Part shown: in pieces, positions 26,101-38,100 of the stretch
How positions within the stretch are numbered: position 1 is the first letter of the stretch
Layout of the letters: each line of letters starts with the position of its first letter
NCBI GenBank assembly: GCA_933207985.1
Contig: OW240916.1
Span: 293,583,207-293,647,206, forward strand
DNA: 64,000 bases
Source of the DNA: Pelobates cultripes
Taxonomy: Eukaryota > Chordata > Amphibia > Anura > Pelobatidae
Reading direction: 5' to 3'
Notes under the pieces: model-generated
What the model was told of the DNA's origin: nothing
What the model saw: the letters and a program-made list of their open reading frames with translations, nothing else
Databases searched by the model: none
Program-made: the position numbers and the translations under genes

Positions 26101-29100
26101 CCAGAAGTACTAGGGTCGATAGCCAAGCCAGGGTCAAGGGTTACAGAGATACACAATGTCAATAAAATAACTGGGGTGAAAATACCAAAGAGCAACTAAC
26201 AAACGTGCTATCGGAATCAAAACCTTTGTAAAAACACCCTTGACACAAACCCTATTGGCCAGTGTGGAGTGTAGCATTGCACGATTGCAGTATCGATCCA
26301 GTGCGTCTGACCCGAAACCTTGTCCTGACTGTGGATGTTTCCTAATGTTCTATTTAGGATTTACATCAATAGGATGCACTTGGGTTTCCCCATTAGGAAT
26401 TCCCGTTATGCTGAATCCATTCTTTCAAATGTTGATGGATTCTTCCTCACCTCCAAAACAGAAAATAAATAAACAAATGTAAAAAACACTGTTTAGCCAA
26501 AATAACACAAATTAAAACATGCATGCCTTTAATTATGATTTTTTCTCATTGGGGATAGATCTAAAAACGGCATGTGAAAGCTGCAGATCTCTTGTCTGAA
26601 GCCTTTACAAGCCCTCTCCCCCCCCAAACCAGGAAATAACAGGATTAGTTGTCTGATTGATAGGGTTAGCTTGAGTTCTAAAAGTGATAAATTAAGTGGA
26701 AATTAACACTTTTTGTAAAATGAAAAGGCATTTCAGCAAGCTAAAGTGCTTAGGGGTCCAAAGTGTCCCTTTAAACGATACAGCTTAGTGTATTGTTTCC
26801 TGTGTCTGTAGTCTATCCCTGCAGGCTTTTCAATGTAAACACTACCTTACATTGGTGCCTAGGAACACCTCTAGCGGCACTCACTCAGAAGGCCACTAGA
26901 GGTGCTTCCTATTCCAGTGATGCACAGTGTGCAATACTGGAGTTCAGTGTCTCCATGCACTACACTATAGTGTCTCCATGCACTCCTGACACTATAGTGT
27001 ACCTTTAAACTTTCCTGATGTCCATGTTTATGCAGAAGACATATGCATCATGTTGTGGGGCAGTATGTTACATTAATTTGGGAATGTGCCTACTGTATAT
27101 ATTATTGTTTATGCAGCTGAGTCACTCTGTTCCTTATACAAATACAGAATCCTGGCTATAATCATTCACATTATACCTTTTAGCATGTTTGCTAAGCACT
27201 AGAGGAGGGTGCCGTATTCTAGGCACAAACATTAGCCATCCTTTAAAAGTTAAAAAAGAAACACTATAGGGTCAGGAACATAAAAATGTATTCCTTACCC
27301 TATAGTGTGAAGAACATTAATTAGCCCCCCTGACCCACCCTATATATAGTAAAAGCTACCTTTATTCGAGTCTCCTGGTGCTGGTTCTGTCCCTGATCTG
27401 CATCCTTGGCTGACATCACCAGAAATTATGATCTCAGCCAATCACAATGCTTTGCCATAGGAAAGCATTGGATTGGCTAAGATTGTTAATTCTGATGATC
27501 TCAGTCAAGGAGGTGGGCCGTGGGTGGAGCCAAACACCCCCATGGCCAAACAGCATCTCCTCACAGAGATGCATTGATCAATGCATCCCTATGATAAAAG
27601 TTCAGTGTGCTGAGGAGTGGCCAGTGGAGTTATCCCTAGGATGTAATGTAAACAATGCCTTTTCTCTGAAAAGACAGTATTTACAACAAAATGTCTGCAG
27701 TAAATGATTATACTAGCCAGAACAAATACAATAAGTTGTAGTTGTTCTGTTGACTATAGTGTCCCTTTACTGTAGCACTGGTATCTGAGAATCATCCAAA
27801 GCTTTCTTTCTAATGTTTACATCATGTATACTACAAATTCTATAGTTTGTGTAGACCTCAGATCCCATTCTACTGTCCTCGTCTTCCTTGGGAATTTAAT
27901 GACAGGAGCAACCAAATTCATGTCCTGCAGTTAGAAGATCCTCTTTCAATAGCAGTAGGTGCAGACTTTCCATCCGCTTCTGGGTCTGCCGTATCCTAGG
28001 TGGCCATCAGGTACATCTGAATAAGTGCCGGCTGGGAAATACTGACTTCTTTGCTCTAGGGATAAGAAATGGGGGAAAAAATCAAAGTATATTCAAGGCA
28101 GCCTGATTATTTTCAGAATATGACCTTTGACAGTTTGATCTGTAGGCTATAATGAGTAATGCCATGTTCTCACAGATAATAGGTGCAATTCAGGAGTTAC
28201 CTGTAATTGATCAGCACAATGCAGTCTTGTGGGACGTGCACAAGGACACAGAAATAATGTTTTTAGATTTGATTTTTTTTAAAATAAAAACTGTTTAACA
28301 CCCAATACCAGGATTTTTTGCATTAAATTTATGTCTGTTAAATTGTTGTTTTTTCCTCTTTCTTACAGACCAATGCGATTAAGACCTCTAAGTATAACAT
28401 CTTCACCTTCCTGCCGCTCAATCTCTTCGAGCAGTTCCAGCGAGTGGCGAACGCTTATTTTGTGTTTCTCCTTGTTCTTCAGGTAAAACATTAGAGAGCA
28501 GACGGAATGCACAGTATACACAGTAATACATTCAATGCAGATAAAGAACGAGGGATATTTACAATTCCTGATACTGTAACAGGTTTTGCAGAATGGAATC
28601 TCCTAAACCGGCTAATGGAGATGCAGTAAATATTAGTGGGACACATTAAGGAGGTGAATACCCACAAGCACGGGCGACCCTGCTGGATGGCATAATATCA
28701 TAATCTCAGTACAGATTTAATTGTAAAATAACAATAGTTCACTTAGTCTCAAAGATTCTCAACAAACATGAAAATAAAGCATAATAAGCTTTGTCATTGC
28801 AACTCTGAGACAAACAGAGTTAAAAGTGCTGGCTTTACTTTTTGCATTTCATTTTTGTCCATCTTGCTTTCATAGCAAAAGCTAATGTGAGCTGTGAAGT
28901 GAAGAGACAGAAACTCCGTTCATTTAGAGATGTAACTATTTTTGTCTAAATTTTGCAGCTCCCCTCAACTCCCAGTGTACTGTTTCCTTTGGATACCTGG
29001 GAAACAAAACTATCTGTTAAATGGATATAATATATTAGCGGCTTCTGATATCCAAAGTCACAAAACAGCCTATATGGATAATTACTGGCTTTTCTCTTAA

Positions 29101-32100
29101 ACTGTTTGAAGCAAAAAGTCACCTTAAAGGACCAATCCAAGCATCACAGCCACTACAGCATACAGCTTTTGGTTAGGGTCTCCCTATGTTAAAAGGGTAA
29201 TCCTGACATAGACGCCATACTCACTGTGCCTAGAGGGATATCAGCGATACCTCCCTGATGAGGCCCAAAGAAGGTCGAAACGATCGTCCAGGGTTGCTGT
29301 ATCTCTTGTGCAGAAGAAACTTGTTGGCATTTTGGATCTGGACTGCCCTTATGGGTGGGCTAATAGGGCAAACCATTTAGCAGCGGTTTGCCTTTGTACC
29401 TGGGTCCCTGTATGCTCTGAGACTCTTTCAGTGCTTTTGTCATGTCTGGCTTCTTCAGCAGCTTAAAATTGATCCAGTCCCCATCCTTTGGCTGCTCTCT
29501 CTGAATGATTGGCAAATTTGCACAGAATTCACATTAGCTATCCCAGAACTCTTTCTCCTGGCTGGCTAATGATACCCTAATGATGCTGCCGGAGGTGGAC
29601 TTACACCTCTGTAGGCAAAGGGGTTAAACTCGCTCTGTGCGTTGCTTCATACTCAAATGCTGCACATACAGTCTCCAGGCACCATGACCACTTCAGATCA
29701 CTGAAGTGGTTATGGTATTTGGAGTAACTATGTAATGCAAAACTGAAAATGTTACCAAACGAAAGGAAACAAACCTTGTTAGCAAAATCAATTCTGATTA
29801 ATTAAAAACTGCTACTGCCCTTGGTTAGAGCACTAAAACACTAGCACAAATTAATAGATCATACTGCAGCTTTGGAGAATGAGGTCCCCAGGATTCTCAT
29901 TGATAACTGTAATAATCCTGTACACGATCCCCTCTCATCCCACACACTGAGTTAGTGACCAGATAAAAAACGTTGTGATAACATCTGTAACATTTCCGAG
30001 TCTGAGCATCATGGCATATGTTGTTATGAACCATAGTTTAAACATGACTGCTGTATAACAATGTCTCTATGTTAATGTAAGTGATCTCTTTCTGTATTTA
30101 CGCAGTTAATCCCTCAAGTGTCCTCCCTCTCCTGGTTTACAACTGTGGTCCCTCTGGTTCTGGTGTTGACCGTGTCCGCTGTTAAAGATGCCATTGATGA
30201 CTATGTAAGTGGCGAAGCTACCCTTCACTGTTACTTGGTAGCTTATCTGAAGAGTGCATGATGGAGAGTAATATGTATTAGATATATTAAAGGGACTCTC
30301 CAACCACCGTAACCACAATAGCTTATTTTAGACGTTACGGTTCAAGGCGAAAGTTTTTGAAATGCATTCAGGTTTGTTTGTTTTTTCCGAAATTTTTGTC
30401 AAGTGGTGTGATAAAACTTGTAAGGTTCAGGACCTCTAAGGTCCAGTTTCTCATTATTGTTAAAAATATTTGTACATGTAAGTAGGATTCAACATTAAAC
30501 CAGGGCTCGAGTCCTGCAGGAACGCATGGGAACGGCGTTCCTGCACTTTTTCCATAGCAGGAACGCCGTTCCCGTTACCTGTCCTGCAGGACCGGCCCTG
30601 GTCCCTGCACTGAGGGGCCGTCACATGCTGTGTTCATTCTCCAGTTATAACTCTCGCGAGACCCGCGGCTGTTACCATGGCAACGCTCCGCACAGGCGAG
30701 TCTCGCGAGAGTTAGAGCTGGAGAGGGAACACAGTGCGTGTGCATGGCCCCTCCAGCATACCACCGGACCACCAGGCGATCTCCCCCCTCCCTGACAAGG
30801 TAAGAAGCAGGGAGGGGGGAATAAAATAAAAAAAAATATAAAGTTAAAAAAAATCCTCCCCCCCCCCCACACACATCATCCAGCACTCACACAAACACCC
30901 ATCATCCAGCACTCACACAAACACCCATCATCCAGCACTCACACAAACACCCATCATCCAGCACTCACACAAACACCCATCATCCAGCACTCACACAAAC
31001 ACCCATCATCCAGCACTCACACAAACACCCATCATCCAGCACTCACACACCCATCATCTAGCACTCACACACCCATCATCCAGCACTCACACACACATCA
31101 TCCAGCACTCACACACACATCATCCAGCACTCACACAAACACCCATCATCCCGCACACACACATCATCCCACACACACACACACATCATCCAGCACACAC
31201 ACCCATCATCCAGCACTCACACAAACACCCATCATCCAGCACNNNNNNNNNNNNNNNNNNNNNNNNNNNNNNNNNNNNNNNNNNNNNNNNNNNNNNNNNN
31301 NNNNNNNNNNNNNNNNNNNNNNNNNNNNNNNNNNNNNNNNNNNNNNNNNNNNNNNNNNNNNNNNNNNNNNNNNNNNNNNNNNNNNNNNNNNNNNNNNNNN
31401 NNNNNNNNNNNNNNNNNNNNNNNNNNNNNNNNNNNNNNNNNNNNNNNNNNNNNNNNNNNNNNNNNNNNNNNNNNNNNNNNNNNNNNNNNNNNNNNNNNNN
31501 NNNNNNNNNNNNNNNNNNNNNNNNNNNNNNNNNNNNNNNNNNNNNNNNNNNNNNNNNNNNNNNNNNNNNNNNNNNNNNNNNNNNNNNNNNNNCACACACA
31601 CATCATCCAACACACGCACACACTGCATGCCTCTTCACTCACTACAAACACACTACATTCACTATACACCCTCTGCATTCACTATACACACTCTGCATTT
31701 GTATGCACATTCTGCGCCTCACTACGCACTACATTCACTATACACTCTGCATTTCACTACAAACTACTGCATTCTGTGTACACACTCTGCACTCACTAAA
31801 AACACATTGCATTCATTATACACACTCTGCATTCACTACAAACACACTACATTCATTATACACACCCTGCACTGCACTATATGCATAGGAGTGTAATTTT
31901 TTTTTTTTTAAAGGGGGGGGGCGGGGCGGGAATCTTGGGTGAGTTCCCACACTTTTTTCCCCAGGACTTGACCCCTGCATTAAACCTTTCTAAATGGCAT
32001 ATCTGGCCTAGGCTAAGGCGTCCTAGCCCGTGTCAGTTAACGGCGCAGAGAGCGCTAATGCTGAATATTTTCTGTTTCTTGACACATTAACCATACAGTA

Positions 32101-35100
32101 ACTGACGGAACACTGTGATTATTGATATTCTTATCTGTTCGAATCCATGGTGTGGGGTACATGCGCCAGTTGTGACATATTGAGGAGTATCTCTAATCTT
32201 TACAGCGTACCTCCTTTTAGCATATTTTGGTATACATCTTTGCTCACTATTCTCTTTGGCTGAGATGTTCTTCCCATGCCAGACTGTCCTGCTGCTCACT
32301 GAGCCTGACGATTTCCTGCTTTTGCCTTTTCCAACATCTTGGGTTTGTCTTTCTGCAGAGCTTCCCTGTCTGAACTTCTCCTGCTCTCCTCCTTTCACTC
32401 CTCCTGAGGGTCTTCACCCTGCATGTGATGTATACCGGGGTAGGTTGAATGCCACCTAGCCCTCCTAATGTTCAAAAATGATTCACATCCATTTACCTAT
32501 GACCCCTCCTCTACATTTCGTGATATTTTACAGCACCCATTGTTTAACCTCTTGCTCCTGTCACAGAGCACTGAATCACATTAACCTAATCCATGAACCC
32601 ATTGGTAACCCACTCGTTGGTACAATAAGAGTCCCGTTACACTCCCACTTCCCACACGCTAACATGTGTGCCTTATACCACATAGCATTTACCATTTTAT
32701 AAACCAACAAAAAGGTGTAATTTGTATGCAACAAACTGCTTTAGCAACTCTGCCAGAACACTATGAAGGGGCTGCTCTGCATATATGTAAATACTTCACT
32801 TCACATTGTCTGAGCAGATTTTGCTTTATTTAAACAGCTAATTGTAGTAAGCTGAAAACTGTGTTGCTTGGCTGTTTGTGCCTAAAGTTTGCCATTTGTT
32901 TTTTTTTATTCAGTATAACTTGCTATTTATTGAATAAATCCCAGTAAGCTTTCCATACATTTAACTTGCGACAGTTCACAGGAATGTTTTGAAACCATTG
33001 TATACTATGAGCTTCAGGTATGTCAATTTCTGCTTAGCTGCCACATACCAAGTGGGCATGTCACCTTCAAGGATTTTTGCAAAGAAGTACAGAGACCCCA
33101 AAAGTGACATAGCCACCTTAAAGGCAGCCACTACTTACCAGCCACAAACAGTAACATTCTGTATCATGGAAACAGCCACAATTTGCTAATAGCCATTATA
33201 AACTTTACTGGCTTGTTGGTTGCGGAATTGGACAATGTGACCGCATTTACATCTGGAAGTTACACATTTACTAGACAGCTTTCCATGTGTCCAGTGCAGA
33301 GCATCAAGGGGCTAGTTGTCTACAGTTGGAGGTCTCATATTTTCAGTTTCTCCACCTTGTTAGTATTTATTTTTAGACAGACAGTTTTTGTTGTTTATAT
33401 AGCTGAGAATCATATTGCACTTTTATTTCAGTTGACATTTTGTTTCGTATTGTATGTCTGTATTTATATATGTTTACATATATTTGGTTTTATTTCCCTA
33501 GAATTCACAGTTTAGTAAATAAGCCCCTGTCGCATGATGTGTGGATACTAACTACCTTTCTTGTTTTAGTATCGACACAAAAGTGACAATCAAGTCAACA
33601 ACCGGCGAGTACAAGTGCTCAACGAGGGCCAGTAAGTTACACATAAAGTGCTCATTAGATATACAGCAGCTAAACCTCACGTGTAGACAGCAAAACAAGT
33701 AAAAGGGATATTGCATTTATATATAAAATTAAATATGTTGGTTTGTATATAATTATTGCTCAGACTTGCAAGAATAAAACAAATACAATTAAAAAAAAAA
33801 TGCATTTATGTGGGAAAAAGAAAAAAAATGTTTTGTTTTATCTATGTGCTTGTCTGCTATTTAATCATAAGACTTGTGAATGCTTTATTTCAGACATAGG
33901 CAACCTTCTTTTTCTGTAGCTTTTAGAGGTCAGTCAGTTATTACCCCAATATATTTTTAGAAAGATATTACTGATAGGAATTTGTATTTCTCCTTTCTTT
34001 CAGTAGTGTTGTCATATAAGAATTGCATGGCTTACCAGATCTAGGTAATAGATATATAGGATAATATTCTTTATTTAGAATATAGGAGAAATGGAAACCT
34101 GAGGTAATATGGGATAAAGTGTACAACCTCCTTGTCAATTTTTATGTCAATATTTCTTACTTTACTGAATGCACCCCAAAAAGGCAAATTTATTTGTAAA
34201 TACAATTATTTGAAATCTAACAGTTGTATTAATAAATATAAAAACAACACATTTAGATGGGCCTGAAGTGACAGTTTCTTCACCCCAGTAAATCTTACCA
34301 AGGATGAGTAGTGCTGCAGAGGTAATTAAATAATACGTCCTCTCCTCTGCTGTGCCTCCGTGTTGCAGCGATCTTGCACGGGAGCATTAATGCGTGCTCT
34401 GCTTCCTAATGGATAAATGCTGCACAAACGCACTCTTACCCCTTTGCCCAGGAGTGCTTTACATATACGACTTTACTAGCGCTAGCTGATTTACATACTT
34501 TGCCGGCGGTGCCTGGTAAAGCGTGCAAATGTAAATGTTTTTTTGTTTTTTTTAAATCGCATCTAACTGCATTTCACAATCAGAAATCCTGTGAGAGTAG
34601 ACTAAGCATGTTAGGGACATTTTGACATGATTACATGCTCAGCTTCATCTGCAGACATCAGTGAATCGGGACACACTGATGTGCTGTCAATGAAGCCAGC
34701 ATGTCAGGTCAGCACGGAACATATCCCCAAGCAAGGCCAATGACAGCATATGGGGACAGCAATGGAGGGTGGGTGTTACAGCCAGTAAGTGCTTGAACTG
34801 CTTGCAATGCTCTTATAGTATTAGGGGACCCTGGAATGCCAGGGTTAATTTAAAGCAGCAGTCTAAGCACCATAATTGTAGTGGATATGGTGCTATGAGC
34901 CATAGTCTGGCGTCTCTTCAGTCACTCAGATAAATGTGCAAGTTTAACTTATAGTTTAGACAGCAGTGATAGGCTGAGAGCTCAGGGAGCTGGGAGTTCT
35001 GCATGTGCCGCCCACCAGTACTTTCTAAGGTTAAAGGATGTTGGAACAGATATTGCAGAAGTGAAACTTTCATATTGTGCAAGTGGCTGCACAGGGTCTG

Positions 35101-38100
35101 AGCGGATAATGGTTTTGAGAAGAATTGTGGAACGGTATCCAAAGATTTATTGTAATGCGTTGCACTGGTATCGTGACTAAATGCCTCCTCAGACAATCCA
35201 CATAAAATAATGATATTTGCTAATAAACTGAAGTCTATTCATATCACAATATGTACATTCAAGTTTTACCTACCGAAGGTGCCACCTTATCATTTTGCAT
35301 GACTAATGCTGTTTAAATAAGATACTAAACATTTATAGAATGTTCGTGGTCTATCTTGTTGTCAATAAGAACTCTATCTAAATGAAATGATCTTTTCCCA
35401 TTTGGTAATAATAAACACTGCTTCTTTTAATTATGTAGTACTTAGCGGATGCTGTTAATCTCAGCTGTTCTAGTCTAAACTGCACAATGTATGGCTATTC
35501 CCATTTCATTGAATTATGATGTGTGAACTATCTATGCATATAACACTGTGCCACAAGCTTTAAGCCCCATTCTAAGCACCATAACCACTACACCTCAATG
35601 CAGTGTGTTGAGGTTCAATGAGTCTTGGGGTGCTGATCCTCTCCTCGCCCACATCTCCTGTCAAAATTTTTTGAACGTTTCATTTTTATATGTGTATTTT
35701 GCTTGTTTATAAAATAAATGCATTTTTTTCTTGCAGGTTTACAGATGAGAAATGGATGAATGTGCAAGTGGGCGATATTATCAAGCTGGAAAATAATAAC
35801 TTTGTAACGGTGAGAATGGAGAAAGTCTGCCTTTAACCACACTAATCTCAAACAGTCATCACACAGCCTTAGTGTTATTCAAATAGTCCTGCTACACCGA
35901 TTCTTTGTAGTTTACAACATCCTAAATATCGGAACAATCCTACCATATCCCCTCTTTTCATATTAAGGTTACGCCATATTCCCTAAATGCCCTACCTCAT
36001 TTTTTATTTTTTTTTATACTACCCATCTTGTATTTCTCTAAATGGTAATAATTTACAGATTCCTCTCCAAACCAGTTATAAAAAAAATCAGCAATGTTTA
36101 TTGTTACAATTGGACAGATGACTTTAGTCGGGTCAGTAAACACCTATTAAACTCCATGCAAGGTATTGAACTTGGATGAAACTCATTGCCTTTTGTGGCT
36201 TATTCCTATGTTTAGATTTAGGGTGATGTCCTTACTCATTATGAGCTTAGTGCATTGCATTTAGGGAGGGGGGGATATGAGCTGCTTAGCATAACCAGGT
36301 TCAAAACCTTGGCTAGCCAGTGAAGAAAAGAAAACTCATTTGATAAATTCCTGTGCTGCAGACTCACAGTTCACGTGACATTTTGCAGCAGATTTGCAGT
36401 TGGTTCTAGTAGTTAACATACTATCGCTCTATCCATCTCATTTGGACTAAAAGAGAGCCCAGAGTGGACTTATTATTTAATTGTGTGATGTCATGAGTTG
36501 TTGACCCATGGTTGACAAACTGGATGTCTCCAAATGATGGTCTGCATCTCCTGTGACCACTTTTGAAAAATGGTTGAAGTTCTAGTCACCATACTGAACA
36601 TCTCCAAATGACTGCCTTAGATTTGTGTTATGTCTTTAATTTTAAGGAATGTACAGAAAGCCGAGTATGAGGGTGTGAATTTCTATGTGTGTATAACGGC
36701 TCTCCTGTCTTTAGGCAGATCTTCTGCTACTATCCAGCAGTGAACCCAACAGCCTAATCTACATCGAAACTGCTGAGCTTGATGGGTTAGTGTCTCACTA
36801 TTTTTCCATGAACAATACTCTGCTTTTACTTTGTGTTCTGCTATTGTCTACATTATGTTTATCACATGTCAAACATCTGTTCTCCATTTACATGGTCATC
36901 AAGAGCACACTAAATGGTTCCTTGATATATTTAATTAGCCCCCTGAGAATGGCAGAAACATTAATGTTTCTTGCATTTTATACAGAACCAAGAGTCTAGA
37001 TAATTATGTTTGAAAAGTGTTCTGGGAAACATTCACAGGAGACTCCGAGCCCTAAAAAGCTTACAATGTACATCCTCTAATTTCTCTTCTTTTGTTTCAG
37101 GGAAACCAACTTAAAAGTAAAGCAGTCTCTGACGATCACAGGAGACCTGGGCGGAGACCTCCATCAGCTGTCACAATTTGATGGTTGGTTTATCATAAGA
37201 AAAACAATTTTACTCCGATATAAAAGTATTATATTAAGGGATCATTTCATATTTGAGCATATACCTTATTAAACAATCATATAAAACAGACTATATTAAG
37301 TCTTCATTGGTTAGACAATAGTTACTTCTGCACAACTCGGCCTAGTGTTGTCTCTCAGTTTTTTTTAAATGCCGTATAATTCTTTGCTCTCTTATTCCGA
37401 GCTTGCATTCCTTATTCTCATTTGTGAAGAACATATGACATTCCACCAGGTAGAAGTCATTGTTGACAAAGAATAATTCTGTAAGTGAATATGTAATCCC
37501 CAATGAAGGAGGGAGTTTGAAAAAAGCCTACAGAGAGGTATTGGCAATCTTGGGATGTCCACAGCTCGTAAACAAAATCTTATAGGCTCTTCCACCAGTT
37601 GACTGGTAAAGTAGTCATACTGTAGTGGAATAGTGAAATGGCCTTAGTTGCCTGTCCTTTTGCTAAAGTAAGCCTAAACAGAACCCAGGAATCTGGTTTA
37701 AAATGCCTGGCTTATGTCTTTAACATAAAACATCTATCTATCGTACTATCTATTGTACTATAGTTCTATTCTGTTAAGAATTAATACATTGTCTTTCTCC
37801 TTTTAGGCGAAGTTGTATGTGAGGCTCCAAATAACAAGCTGGACACCTTCACCGGGACTCTGACCTATGAAGGCGAGAAATACTCTCTGGACAATGGGAA
37901 GATCTTGCTACGGGGCTGTACCCTGCGGAACACAGAATGGTGCTTTGGAATGGTTATCTTTGCAGGTCAGACGACCATTCAGTTTAAGCTTAAATTGATA
38001 TTAAAAAAAATCTGTAGCTTAATGAAGCATTTTTAATGTATAGAAAATGCCCATGCAGTCTCACTGCTTTATTATCTGCCATTTAGTAGTTAAATTGCTT

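Larger units (their letters stand above)
30501..31977. mobile_element. Nonautonomous hAT element with promoter-like motifs and internal minisatellite
   Basis: Left terminus CAGGGCTCGAGTCCTGCAGG and right terminus, reversed, CAGGGGTCAAGTCCTGGGG. Perfect 8-bp target duplication CATTAAAC at 30493-30500 and 31978-31985. No transposase is seen. The interior has a GC-rich module (30560-30780), a 26-bp tandem array, a 350-base gap, and a degenerate ACTCTGCATTCACTATACAC array. Confidence 0.9.

Noticed and set aside
30883..31242. Regular repeats as a CRISPR array
   Set aside because: Direct tandem units without unique spacers in a vertebrate genome; this is a minisatellite.
31186..31678. Minus-strand frames of about 140 residues
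   Set aside because: They run through the 350-base gap and consist mostly of unknown residues.
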